64,000 nt of DNA. Source: Aerophototrophica crusticola (GTDB lineage Bacteria > Pseudomonadota > Alphaproteobacteria > Azospirillales > Azospirillaceae). The notes below the pieces were generated by a model. It had not been told where the DNA came from. It worked only from the letters and a program-made list of their open reading frames with translations, and did not search any database. The position numbers and the translations under genes were made by a program. This document shows, piece after piece, positions 18,278 through 26,438 of this stretch. Position 1 is the stretch's first letter. Each line of letters starts with the position of its first letter. The stretch is taken from the NCBI GenBank assembly GCA_001939945.1, contig MOEB01000009.1, positions 1-64,000 of the forward strand, written 5' to 3'.

Positions 18278-20910
18278 CACGACTCTCCTTGGCTTGGTTG
18301 TCCGTCCAGCACCCGCGCCGCCACCCAGGCCTGGCCGAGGGCGAGGCCCCCGTCGTTGGCGGGCGCGAGCCGGGGCAGCAGGGCGGTGACGCCGTGGCGG
18401 CCGAAGCCCTCCACCAGCGCCTCCGCCAGCACCTTGTTCATGACGCAGCCGCCAGACAGGGCCACGCGCTCCCCGCCCGCCGCCTGGACCGCCGGCAGGG
18501 CCCAATCCACCAGGGCCGCCGCCAGGGTGCCGTGGAACAGGTCCGCCCCGTCCGCCGGGCCCATCCCGTCCAGCGCCGACAGCAGGGGCAGCAGGTCAAG
18601 CACCCCGCCGTCCACCGACCACAGGCCGGCGCCCACCCGCGGCCGGGTCACCAGCGCCTCCAGCCGCATGGGGGCCTCCCCCTCGAACCCCGCCTCCGCA
18701 ACCAGCCCCAGCAGCCCGCAGGCGGCGTCGAACCAGCGCCCGCAGGAGCTGGTGGGCGGGCTGCGCACCCCCTTGTCCAGCATCCAGGCCAGGGCGGCGG
18801 AGGGGCCGTGGGCGACGAAGCGCCCGGCGATCTCCCCGCCCCGCCCCAGGGCATGCAGGGCGGACGCCGCCATCCGCCAGGGCTGCCGCGCCGCCACGTC
18901 GCCGCCCGGCTGGGCCAGGCGGCGCAGGTGGCCCAGCCGCGTGAAGCCCGCCCCCTCCAGCCGCAGCAGCTCCCCACCCCAGGCGCCGCCATCGTCGCCA
19001 AGGCCGTGGCCGTCCAATGCGAGACCCACCGTGGGCCCCTCCACCCCATGCTCCGCCAGCACGGCGGCCAGGTGGGCGTGGTGGTGCTGGACCGGGATGG
19101 TCGGCAGGCCCAGCTCCTCCGCCAGGCGGGTGCTGGGGAAGTCCGGGTGCAGATCGTGGGCGACGGCCACGGGGGCCACGTCCAGGATGCCGGTCAGGTG
19201 GCGCACCGTCTCTGCCAGGAAGTCCAGGGTGGCGGCATCGTCCAGGTCGCCCACATGCTGTGACAGGAACGCCTCCCGCCCCCGGGTCACGCAGATGGCA
19301 TTCTTCAGGTAGGCACCGAGCGCCAGCACCGGCGGCATGACCCGGGGCAGCCGGATCGGCACCGGCACGAAGCCCCGCCCCCGCCGCAGCAGCCGCGCCC
19401 TGCCCGCCACCACCCGCACCACGCTGTCGTCGGCGCGGGCGACGATGTCCCGGTCATGGGTGACGATGGCGTCGGCGATGCCCTCCAGCCTTGCCGCGGC
19501 CTCCCCGTTCCCCACCACCAGCGGCTCCCCGCCCGGGTTGGCGCTGGTCATCACCAGGGCCAGGGGTTGCGGTTGCGCCAGCCAAGCCGTCCCGTCCGGC
19601 CGCCCGGCGGCCTCGTGGAACAGCAGGAAGTGCAGGGGCGCGTAGGGAAGCATCAGGCCGATGTCGGCGAGATGGGGGGCGATGAGGTCAAGGGGGAGGA
19701 CCTCCCCCTTCCATTCTCCGTCATCCCGGCCTTTACCCATGGCCCCCAAATTGAGATCGGGACGGAGTTGAGGTCGAACGCCGTCCCCGCGTCCCCTCCC
19801 CCAGAGGGGGAGGGACAGGGAGAGGGGTTGGGCCTCCTCCGGAAGGGGAAACCTGTGGACAGGGTCCTGCTGTCCTGGTCGGCCGCCCCTCACCCTGTCC
19901 CTCTCCCCCTGGGAGAGGGCACGGAACGGTGCCGTTCGCCCCTCTTCGAAAGAGATATTGAGTACCGAAGTCCCTGAATCCAGCGTCTGCGGGCTTTCGC
20001 TGGGGTGACGGGTTTCGAATTCAAAAGTCGCGTTTCCGGTGTCGGAAGACCGAACCCGGCACAGCACGATGGGTCGTTCCCGGCTTTCCAGCGCCGCCGC
20101 GTCCGCTTCCGTCAGGTCGGCCAGGGCCCGCGCGCTCTCCAGGTTCGCCACCATCACGGCAAAGGGCTTGCCGTCCCGCTGCTTGCGCTGCCGCAGCCGC
20201 GCCACCGCCTCCCGGTTCCGCGCGTCGCAGGCCAGGTGGAAGCCGCCCAGGCCCTTGATCGCCACGATCTCCCCCCGCCGCAGCCGGGCCAGGATTTCCT
20301 CGACCGGCATGGACAGGCGCGGCCCGCAGGCCGGGCAGGCCAGGGGTTGGGCGTGGAACCGGCGGTCGCCGGGGTCGGCATATTCCGCCGCGCAATCCGG
20401 GCAGAGCGGGAAGCCGGCCATGCTGGTCAGCGGCCGGTCATAGGGCAGGCCGCGGGCGATGGTGAAGCGCGGGCCGCAATGGGTGCAGGTGGTGAAGGGG
20501 TAGCGGTAGCGGCGGGCCGCGGGATCGAACATCTCCGCCAGGCAGTCCGGGCAAACGGTGCTGTCCGGCCCGATGGCGGTGCGCAGGGTGGCACCCCCGC
20601 CGCTCTGCCGGATGTCAAACCCCGTGCCGCCCGTTTCCAGGACCGGCTCGATCTCCACCGCGTCGATGCGGGACAGCGGTGGGGCCTGCTCCACCAGATC
20701 CACCAGGAAGGCGGCGCGGCCCTCGCCCTCCACCTCCAGCAGCACGCCCTCCGCATCGTTCAGCACCCAGCCGGCCAGACCATGCCGCCGTGCAAGGCCG
20801 TACACATGCGGCCGGAACCCCACCCCCTGCACCAGGCCGCGCACCCGGACCCGCAACCGCCCCGTGTCCGGCGACAGGCGGGGCGCAACGGGGGCAGTGA
20901 GGGCGTCCAT
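18277..20910 (-). CDS. hypF: HypF, carbamoyltransferase, with an in-frame repeat insertion
   Basis: An 877-residue protein that activates carbamoyl phosphate and passes the carbamoyl group to HypE. Domains in order: acylphosphatase (VRGLVQGVGFRPHVYGLA, about 20-105), two zinc fingers (CPDCLAEM...CTHCGPRF and CPDC...CPACGPRL), a YrdC-like domain (from 205) and the Kae1-like carbamoyltransferase domain with PVQHHHAHLAAVLAE. Typical HypF is about 750-780 residues. The excess is a run of roughly 115 residues (about 286-404) inside the YrdC domain, between RPIVLC and LPLDLIAPH, that is low in homology and encoded by palindromic repeat DNA (19700-20055). The reading frame stays open. Whether the insertion is tolerated is not known. 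Confidence 0.96.
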   Translation of the reverse strand: MDALTAPVAPRLSPDTGRLRVRVRGLVQGVGFRPHVYGLARRHGLAGWVLNDAEGVLLEVEGEGRAAFLVDLVEQAPPLSRIDAVEIEPVLETGGTGFDIRQSGGGATLRTAIGPDSTVCPDCLAEMFDPAARRYRYPFTTCTHCGPRFTIARGLPYDRPLTSMAGFPLCPDCAAEYADPGDRRFHAQPLACPACGPRLSMPVEEILARLRRGEIVAIKGLGGFHLACDARNREAVARLRQRKQRDGKPFAVMVANLESARALADLTEADAAALESRERPIVLCRVRSSDTGNATFEFETRHPSESPQTLDSGTSVLNISFEEGRTAPFRALSQGERDRVRGGRPGQQDPVHRFPLPEEAQPLSLSLPLWGRGRGDGVRPQLRPDLNLGAMGKGRDDGEWKGEVLPLDLIAPHLADIGLMLPYAPLHFLLFHEAAGRPDGTAWLAQPQPLALVMTSANPGGEPLVVGNGEAAARLEGIADAIVTHDRDIVARADDSVVRVVAGRARLLRRGRGFVPVPIRLPRVMPPVLALGAYLKNAICVTRGREAFLSQHVGDLDDAATLDFLAETVRHLTGILDVAPVAVAHDLHPDFPSTRLAEELGLPTIPVQHHHAHLAAVLAEHGVEGPTVGLALDGHGLGDDGGAWGGELLRLEGAGFTRLGHLRRLAQPGGDVAARQPWRMAASALHALGRGGEIAGRFVAHGPSAALAWMLDKGVRSPPTSSCGRWFDAACGLLGLVAEAGFEGEAPMRLEALVTRPRVGAGLWSVDGGVLDLLPLLSALDGMGPADGADLFHGTLAAALVDWALPAVQAAGGERVALSGGCVMNKVLAEALVEGFGRHGVTALLPRLAPANDGGLALGQAWVAARVLDGQPSQGES
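19700..20055. repeat. Composite palindromic repeat inserted in frame in hypF
   Basis: About 350 bp that interrupts the hypF coding sequence without closing the frame. It contains two arms in inverted orientation, 19791-19834 and 19885-19922, each itself a short palindrome (for example CCCTCTCCC-CCT-GGGAGAGGG at 19899-19919), around a loop of about 50 bp. It also contains a decayed copy of the TTTCGAATTCGAAA palindrome (20010-20039). A related hairpin, CCCTCTCCCCAGGGAGAGGG, occurs at 31181-31200. The architecture resembles paired REP (BIME) elements. Edges are estimated from where HypF homology stops and resumes. Confidence 0.65.
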
Positions 20911-20913
20911 GGC

Positions 20914-21840
20914 TCAAGGCGTGGGCTGCAGGGCGTGCGCCGCCTGCCGGGCGCGGGCGGCCTCCACCCACTCGTACCAGCGCGCCAGCCCCAGGCCCGA
21001 CGTGGCGGATACCTCGATCACCTCCAGGTGCGGGCGCACCTTGCGGGCGTTCGCCACCAGCGCGTCCAGGTCGAAGGACAGGTGCGGCAGCAGGTCCACC
21101 TTGTTCACCAGCAGCAGGTCCGCGCCGGCGAACATGTTGGGGTACTTTAGGGGCTTGTCCTCCCCCTCCGTCACGGAGATGACCACCACCCGGGCCGTCT
21201 CGCCCAGGTCGAAGCCGGCGGGGCAGACCAGGTTGCCCACATTCTCCACGAACAGCACGGTACCCGGCCGCACATGCAGCTCTGCCACCGCCTGGGTCAC
21301 CATCTGGGCGTCCAGGTGGCAGCCCTTGCCGGTGTTCACCTGGATGGCGGGGGCGCCGGTGGCGCGGATGCGCTCCGCGTCCAGGCTGGTCTGCTGGTCC
21401 CCCTCGATCACCGCGGCGGGGAAGCGGCCCTTCAGGTCGGTCAGGGTGCGGGCCAGCAGGGTGGTCTTGCCCGATCCGGGGCTGGACATGAGGTTCAGGA
21501 CCAGGACGCCCGTCGCCTCGAACAGGCGGCGGTTTACCGTGGCGAAGCGGTCGTTCTTGGCCAGGATATCCTGCTCCACCGCCACCAGCCGGGCCGAGCC
21601 GCCGGTATGATCGTGGTGGTGCGCGTGATGGTCATGATGGTGGTCATGATGGTGGTGGTCGTGGTGGCTGTGCCGGACCACGGTGCCGTCGGGCATCACA
21701 TGCTCATGGGTATGGTCATGCCCATGGTGATGGTGGTCGTGGCCATGATGGTGGTCATGGTCGTGGTGATGGTGCCCGTCCAGGGGCTTGCCGTCGATCC
21801 GGGTCTCCCCCGCGCCGCAGCCGCACACGCCGCACATCAC
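20914..21840 (-). CDS. hypB: HypB, nickel-binding GTPase
   Basis: A 308-residue SIMIBI GTPase that supplies nickel to the hydrogenase with HypA. The N-terminus has the high-affinity nickel motif CGVCGCG, followed by a very histidine-rich stretch (about residues 20-80, with many HDHHH-type runs) that can store nickel. The G domain has the P-loop [37 protein letters not shown] and NKVDLLP. The start overlaps the hypA stop by 4 bp. The His-rich segment is encoded by a CATGAC/CACGAC-like low-complexity run. Confidence 0.98.
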   Translation of the reverse strand: MMCGVCGCGAGETRIDGKPLDGHHHHDHDHHHGHDHHHHGHDHTHEHVMPDGTVVRHSHHDHHHHDHHHDHHAHHHDHTGGSARLVAVEQDILAKNDRFATVNRRLFEATGVLVLNLMSSPGSGKTTLLARTLTDLKGRFPAAVIEGDQQTSLDAERIRATGAPAIQVNTGKGCHLDAQMVTQAVAELHVRPGTVLFVENVGNLVCPAGFDLGETARVVVISVTEGEDKPLKYPNMFAGADLLLVNKVDLLPHLSFDLDALVANARKVRPHLEVIEVSATSGLGLARWYEWVEAARARQAAHALQPTP

Positions 21841-22178
21841 ACGACCTCCAGTTCCTTGACCCGCATTTCCTCACCGCCCACCACCACGACCTGGTGGCTG
21901 CCACAGTGCGGACAGGGATCGTAGCGGTTTGCCAGGGGAAAGGTTTTGACGCACATCAAGCAGGTGGCACTTCCCTGCGGCCGGTCGATCTCCAGCACCG
22001 CCCCCTCGGCCAGGGTGCCACGGCTGACCGCGTCGAAGCAGAAGGACAGGGCCCGCGGCTCCACATGGCTCAGCGCGCCGATCTCCAGCCGCACCAGCCG
22101 GATGCCGGCGGCGTTGTTGGCGCGGGCCTGTTCCACCGCGATGTCCACCACGCCCTGGGCCAGCGCCATCTCATGCAT
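21837..22178 (-). CDS. hypA: HypA, nickel metallochaperone
   Basis: A 113-residue protein partnering HypB. The N-terminal MHEMALAQ carries the nickel-binding His2 and Glu3. The zinc site is formed by CLMC and CPHC in the second half. The start at 22178 lies inside the end of hupK (8-bp overlap), a coupling also seen in rhizobial hup loci. Confidence 0.96.
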   Translation of the reverse strand: MHEMALAQGVVDIAVEQARANNAAGIRLVRLEIGALSHVEPRALSFCFDAVSRGTLAEGAVLEIDRPQGSATCLMCVKTFPLANRYDPCPHCGSHQVVVVGGEEMRVKELEVV

Positions 22179-23349
22179 CGGCCATCTCCTCCACCACAAG
22201 GCGGGCGGGGACGCAGGCATCCAACCCCGCCAGCAGCAGCGCCGCCCGCCGTTCCAACCCCGGCCCCGCCGCCTGCCCCACCAGCCCCTGCAAGGCGGGC
22301 GAGCGGGGGTGGAAGTTCCATTCCGTTGGCGCAACGATCTGCCAGCCCGCCACCCGGCCGCCCTCCAGCCGCACCCGGTGGGCCAGCGGCCCCCGGCTGG
22401 TCTGGACCACACCGCAGCCGGTCCCCTGCCCGTCGCCATGCCGGTCGAGCATACCACGGAGATCCCCCTCGGCGATGCGGGCGGGGAGTGACGCCAGTTC
22501 CAGGAGCTGCGCGGCCAATCGGACCGCTTCTGGAACAACTGGCAGGCGACCGCTGCCCCACCAGCGCGTGATGGGTCCGACCTCGCGGGGGGTGCCGGCC
22601 ACGGTCGGACCGGTTACGAAATGAGGGTCGCCGGCGAGGCAGGTGGCGAACCAGGGGGCGGAGAAGGCATTGTGTTTTCCACCTGCACCACCCGACTCCC
22701 CTGCGAAAGCAGGGGCCCATTTTTCTTCAAAGCCAGCAGCGTTGGCCCCCTGGTCAAGAACCGTAGACCCCTGCTTTCGCAGGGGAGGCACCCGAGCTTG
22801 CATTTGACGGGTGTCAGCCAAGGCCACCCCCACCGCCCGCTCCGCCAGGGTCCCGGCGCTTTCCGCCCACGCCGCCCAGCCGTCGCCCGCTTCCGGCAAC
22901 CCGTCCGGCCCCAGAAGCACCTCCCGCAGCACCGCCACCAGCGCCGCCTCCGCTGCCGCGGACGGCGCGTCCCGCAGCGCCCGGGCGCAGGCCCGCACCC
23001 GGGCCAGCAGGTCGGGGCGCGGCTTCTCCCCCAGCAGGGGCGGCCAGGCCAGCAGCATGGTCCAGGCATGGGCCTCCACCTGCTCCGCCAGCACCTGACG
23101 GGCCCGGGCTTCCCTTGACGCGGGATCGTCGGCCAGCGCGCCGGCCGCCACCAGCGCCTCCGTGGCTGCGGCCTTCTGGGCCATGCCGCACAGGCTGAAC
23201 AGCAGGGGCACCAGGGCCAGGGCCTCCGCCGCCGTCCGGCCCCTCAGCAGGCCGGCGGCACCCAGGGGGCGGCTGTTGGCGACCCGCACCGCGGCCACAT
23301 GGCCCTCCCGGACACCGAGGCGTACCGTGATCTCCCCCAGCCCGGCCAT
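22171..23349 (-). CDS. hupK: HupK, hydrogenase assembly protein, with an in-frame repeat insertion
   Basis: A 392-residue protein of the HupK family, thought to be a scaffold related to the large subunit. It keeps echoes of the large subunit such as SLCGMAQ in place of RICGVC and LDACVPARLVVEEM near the C-terminus, plus APTEWNFHPRSPALQG. Residues about 188-218 (PPLRKQGSTVLD through KWAPAFAGE) are encoded by a 92-bp hairpin repeat that also occurs between genes at 31053 and 48297; homology to HupK lies on both sides. The frame is intact. The hypA start overlaps the end. Confidence 0.85.
   Translation of the reverse strand: MAGLGEITVRLGVREGHVAAVRVANSRPLGAAGLLRGRTAAEALALVPLLFSLCGMAQKAAATEALVAAGALADDPASREARARQVLAEQVEAHAWTMLLAWPPLLGEKPRPDLLARVRACARALRDAPSAAAEAALVAVLREVLLGPDGLPEAGDGWAAWAESAGTLAERAVGVALADTRQMQARVPPLRKQGSTVLDQGANAAGFEEKWAPAFAGESGGAGGKHNAFSAPWFATCLAGDPHFVTGPTVAGTPREVGPITRWWGSGRLPVVPEAVRLAAQLLELASLPARIAEGDLRGMLDRHGDGQGTGCGVVQTSRGPLAHRVRLEGGRVAGWQIVAPTEWNFHPRSPALQGLVGQAAGPGLERRAALLLAGLDACVPARLVVEEMADA
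22696..22787. repeat. 92-bp double-hairpin repeat, copy A (inside hupK)
   Basis: Perfect 20-bp inverted terminal arms (22696-22715 and 22768-22787). Each arm is itself a hairpin, CCCCTGC-GAAA-GCAGGGG. The loop varies between copies. Here the element lies within coding sequence and reads through in frame. Copies B and C are intergenic. Confidence 0.85.
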
Positions 23350-23353
23350 GGCC

Positions 23354-24055
23354 CTAGTCCGCGGCGGCGCCGAACAGGCTGCGGCGGCTCAGTTCCCGCA
23401 CCGCCGGGGTAGGCGGCGGGGCCGGCGGGCGCAGCACCTCCTCCAGCGCGGCCTCGGCGGTGATCCGCGCCACCGCCTGTTCCTGGAACTCATGCATCGG
23501 CGAGAAGAGGGAGCAGGTCAGCACCCGCCCCACCCCGTCCAGGTCGCCTACCAGGAACGGGTAGACACCGGACGGCAGCGCCCGGTCCACGCTCGCGCCC
23601 AGCGACAGCTCCGCCCAGCCGGCCGGGTCCTCCGGCAGCAGGGTCAGGTTCATGAACCAGGGGCTGATGACGATGCCGAGCAGCCCGTCGCCGAAGGCCC
23701 GGAACCCCACCGTCTCCACGGCCAGGGCCGGGTTGTGGATGGGCAGGTCGCGCATCTGCCGCTCCGCCCGGCCATAGGCCTGCGCCAGGGCTTCGACCCG
23801 CCCCAGGGGCCGCGGCCCCCCGTCCCCGGCGGACCCGTCCAGCAGCATGTATTTGTGCTTGGGCGCGTCGCAATTCGGGCAGCGCCAATGGCCGGGCAGG
23901 GCGGCGAAGGGGGTGCCGGGGGGCACCTGCCAGACCGGGTCGCCTTCCGCCGGGTCATAGACATGCCAGCAGATGCCGCATTCCAACCGGGCATCGGGCG
24001 CCAGCTTGCTGTCGTCGCCCAGGTAGCTGCCCTCGAACAGGGATGGCCGGGTCAT
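23354..24055 (-). CDS. hupJ: HupI-HupJ fusion: rubredoxin plus HybE-type chaperone
   Basis: A 233-residue protein joining two functions that are separate genes in many rhizobial clusters. Residues about 22-70 form a rubredoxin domain with CGICWHVYDP and CPNCDAPK (the four iron cysteines), as in HupI. Residues about 90-225 match the HupJ/HybE assembly-chaperone family, with GFRAFGDGLLGIVISPWFMNL and FSPMHEFQEQ. HupI-like rubredoxins help protect or assemble HupS under oxygen. The start overlaps the hupH stop by 4 bp. Confidence 0.9.
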   Translation of the reverse strand: MTRPSLFEGSYLGDDSKLAPDARLECGICWHVYDPAEGDPVWQVPPGTPFAALPGHWRCPNCDAPKHKYMLLDGSAGDGGPRPLGRVEALAQAYGRAERQMRDLPIHNPALAVETVGFRAFGDGLLGIVISPWFMNLTLLPEDPAGWAELSLGASVDRALPSGVYPFLVGDLDGVGRVLTCSLFSPMHEFQEQAVARITAEAALEEVLRPPAPPPTPAVRELSRRSLFGAAAD

Positions 24056-24906
24056 GACGCGTAGGCCTCCAGGATCTCGGCCAGCCGCTCGGCGCTGTCG
24101 GCGAAATCCTCATCCGCCGCGCGGATGGCGGCGGGCACGTCGCCGATCTCCAGCGTGTCCAGCACCACCGCGTCGCGGGCGTTCAGGAACTGCACGCTCC
24201 AGACATTGCGGCAGGCGGTGGCCACCACCCGGGCCGTGCCATAGCCGCCGGACACCGCCTGCACCGGCCCCAGCCCCAGGGTGCGCTTGATCAGGGCCAT
24301 GTCGCCCTCGGTCACCGGCAGCAGGCTGAAGCTGATCACATGGTTGGGGTCGCCGGGCCGCCAGCTTTCGGCCCGGTGCTTCACCTCCGCCAGCAGGGGC
24401 ATGGCGTTCATGGTGTCCATGGCGGCTTCCAGCGGCGGCAGCTCCACCACCGCCCGGGTCATGGAAGCGGCCTCCCGCATCTCCGTCGGGACGGCGGAGA
24501 CCTCCAGCACCTCCCCCACCACCTTGCCGGACCGGTCCGTGGCGCGCAGCCGCCAGACGCCGGTCAGCACGGTTTCCTGCACCTGCACCTCCACGGGGCC
24601 GGACAGGACCATGGAGACCTCGCCGTCGCCCAGCATCTGGTCCAGCAGGCGGATGTTCTCCGCGGACAACCGGGTCAGGTCGAACCGCTCGGCCGGCAGG
24701 TCGGACCGGTAGGCCTTCAGCGCCCCGCACAGGCCATGCAGCAGCTCCGCCAGGGGTGCCGCCGACCCGGTCAGGGTGGGGATCACCGGCTTGGCTTTGG
24801 CCCGCAGCCCCTGCGGCAGGTCCAGCAGGTTAAGCGCCGGCTCACCGCGCCCGAGGAAAATCCCGTCGGGCGCTTCCTCGTTTTCCCACCGCATCGGGTT
24901 GTGCAT
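24052..24906 (-). CDS. hupH: HupH, hydrogenase expression/formation protein
   Basis: A 284-residue HupH/HyaF-family protein needed for small-subunit maturation; its exact activity is unresolved. Recognisable segments: ALNLLDLPQGLRAKAKPVIP, RLSAENIRLLDQMLGDGEVS and the C-terminal VWSVQFLNARDAVVLDTLEIGDVP. The start at 24906 has GGGAGAG upstream. It is separated from hupG by 203 bp that carry a cluster of GGACACGGAC-type repeats, the only sizeable gap in the operon. Confidence 0.92.
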   Translation of the reverse strand: MHNPMRWENEEAPDGIFLGRGEPALNLLDLPQGLRAKAKPVIPTLTGSAAPLAELLHGLCGALKAYRSDLPAERFDLTRLSAENIRLLDQMLGDGEVSMVLSGPVEVQVQETVLTGVWRLRATDRSGKVVGEVLEVSAVPTEMREAASMTRAVVELPPLEAAMDTMNAMPLLAEVKHRAESWRPGDPNHVISFSLLPVTEGDMALIKRTLGLGPVQAVSGGYGTARVVATACRNVWSVQFLNARDAVVLDTLEIGDVPAAIRAADEDFADSAERLAEILEAYAS

Positions 24907-24954
24907 CGGACGCTCTCCCGTTGGTTTTGAACGGCTTTGGTTGGTCAGGTGATC

Positions 24955-25092
24955 AAGGTTTTTCACAGGGACACGGACGGCACGGACAAGGACACGGACC
25001 ACACGGACAAACCACCAATCCCCTCACCATGGATGTCGGTCCCAGCAAGCGTCCGTGTCCGTCCGTGGAATGTCTGTGCCGTCCGTGAAGAC
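24955..25092. repeat. GGACACGGAC-type repeat cluster with inverted arms
   Basis: The strand reads runs of GGACACGGAC, GGCACGGAC, GGACCACACGGAC and then, after a spacer, the reverse-complement type GTCCGTGTCCGTCCGTGG and GCCGTCCGTGAAGAC. The two halves could pair into a long imperfect hairpin. It sits in the gap between hupG and hupH. There are no regular spacers, so it is not a CRISPR array. Confidence 0.7.
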
Positions 25093-25109
25093 GGCACCCA
25101 CGTCCAAAG

Positions 25110-25496
25110 TCAGGCATTACCCATCTGCTCGCTGTCGCCCACGGCTTCCTTCACCGCGCGGACGTAATCTTCCCAGTCCTTGATGCCCGGCAGCTTCGCC
25201 ACCGGTTCCCCGTCCCGCAGCACGATCAGGCAGGGCACCACGGGTGCCTTGAAGCGGGTCTGCACCGTTGGCTCCGCCTCTGCCGCCACCAACCCGCCGC
25301 GCAAGGTGCCGGGGAAGTCCAGCAGCAGTTCCCGCAGCACCACGGCCACGTCCCCCGTTTCCCCCCGCTTGGCGTTGAAGCCCGCCACGAACAGCACCGC
25401 GGCCCCGGGGGTGTTGAGGAAGCCATCAAGGGACCGGCCATCCACCCGGGCGCAGTCCGTGTCCCGCAGCAGCATGTCGATCAGCGCCTGGCTCAT
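25110..25496 (-). CDS. hupG: HupG, thioredoxin-fold hydrogenase assembly protein
   Basis: A 128-residue protein of the HupG/HyaE family, a thioredoxin-like fold without the CxxC motif (VVPCLIVLRDGEPVAKLPGIKDWEDY near the C-terminus). HyaE/HupG is thought to bind the Tat-signal-bearing small subunit as a chaperone. The start overlaps the end of hupF by 4 bp. In rhizobia hupG lies between hupF and hupH as here. Confidence 0.88.
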   Translation of the reverse strand: MSQALIDMLLRDTDCARVDGRSLDGFLNTPGAAVLFVAGFNAKRGETGDVAVVLRELLLDFPGTLRGGLVAAEAEPTVQTRFKAPVVPCLIVLRDGEPVAKLPGIKDWEDYVRAVKEAVGDSEQMGNA

Positions 25497-25825
25497 ACCG
25501 CCGCCTCCCTGGCTGTGTCCTGGTCGGCCCCGGCGCGCAGGTGGGGCGGCAGTTCCGGGGTCCGGTTCACCAGGTCGGCGAACAGGTGCTCGAAATCCTC
25601 CCCGCGCAGGCTGGCGGCCAGGCCGTCCAACGCGTCGGCGATCAGGCCGGCCTCGCCTTCGTCCAGCACGCGGATGGCCGTGTCCAGGTGGACCAGCACC
25701 CAGGTGCCGACCGCCTGTTCCCCCACCAGGGCCAAGCTGACCGGCCGTTCCTCCCCCGCCCGGCTGCGGGCGTGGGCTACCAGGCCGTCCACCGTCTCCA
25801 CCCGCATGGGCACGCCGATGCACAT
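25493..25825 (-). CDS. hupF: HupF, HypC-like hydrogenase chaperone
   Basis: A 110-residue paralogue of HypC with the N-terminal MCIGVPMRVETVDG (Cys2 conserved), GTWVLVHLDTAIRVLDEGEA and a C-terminal extension beyond the HypC length (HLFADLVNRTPELPPHLR). In rhizobia HupF stabilises the large subunit during assembly in air and works beside HypC. Starts 4 bp after hupD ends; overlaps hupG by 4 bp. Confidence 0.93.
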   Translation of the reverse strand: MCIGVPMRVETVDGLVAHARSRAGEERPVSLALVGEQAVGTWVLVHLDTAIRVLDEGEAGLIADALDGLAASLRGEDFEHLFADLVNRTPELPPHLRAGADQDTAREAAV

Positions 25826-25829
25826 GGCC

Positions 25830-26438
25830 CTATCCCTGCACCGGCAGGAAGCGGGCGTCGCCCACGCGGCAGGCTTCCTCGGCCGAGGGGCGGCCCGCCT
25901 CATAGCTGCGCCAGTCCAGCCCACCTTCCATCAGCGACGGCTTCGGCTCCGCCCGCTCCACCGCCGGGAAGCCCCAGGCGGCCAACTGGTCCAGCGCCAC
26001 CCGCAGGGCCGGCCCCACCTGGGCCCGCACCGGTTCCGTCAGGCTGCCGCCGTAATCGTCCAGCAACCCCGCCTGCACGCCGATGAGGAGGACCGACGAC
26101 GGCCCGCCGCCCAGCAGGTCCGCGGCGCTCAGCACGTCCTGGAAGCCGGTCTGGTGCAGGCTCATCTTGCGCACGCCGTGGAACTTCGGCACCTCGTCGT
26201 CGCGCACCAGCTTCAGCGTGCCGGGTTCCACGCCATAGTCGATGGCGTCGAACACCACCAAGCGCTTGGCATCGCGGATGCGGTGGACCAGGTACAGGCC
26301 CTGGGTGCCGCCATCCAGCACCTCCACGCCGGGAGCCATGGCATAGCGCCGGTCCAGCTCCTCCACGCAACGGACGCCGAACCCCTCGTCCGCCCACAGG
26401 ATGTTGCCGATGCCGAGGACCAGGACCTCGGTGCTCAT
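25830..26438 (-). CDS. hupD: HupD, hydrogenase large-subunit endopeptidase
   Basis: A 202-residue maturation protease that removes the C-terminal tail of HupL once nickel is in place. The metal-sensing residues Glu18 (LWADEGFG), Asp64 (VVFDAIDYG) and His95 (MSLHQTGFQD) are all present, as is the GIGNILWADEGFG signature. The start overlaps the hupC stop by 4 bp. Confidence 0.97.
   Translation of the reverse strand: MSTEVLVLGIGNILWADEGFGVRCVEELDRRYAMAPGVEVLDGGTQGLYLVHRIRDAKRLVVFDAIDYGVEPGTLKLVRDDEVPKFHGVRKMSLHQTGFQDVLSAADLLGGGPSSVLLIGVQAGLLDDYGGSLTEPVRAQVGPALRVALDQLAAWGFPAVERAEPKPSLMEGGLDWRSYEAGRPSAEEACRVGDARFLPVQG

Noticed and set aside
18277-20910. hypF as a pseudogene because of the repeat insertion
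   Set aside because: The frame is open over the whole length and all HypF motifs on both sides are intact, so it is annotated as coding.
21600-21790. Low-complexity CAT/CAC run as a microsatellite or assembly error
   Set aside because: It encodes the His-rich region expected in HypB and stays in frame.
24955-25092. Short repeats resembling a CRISPR array
   Set aside because: Units are irregular, lack unique spacers of constant length and appear in both orientations; no cas genes nearby.
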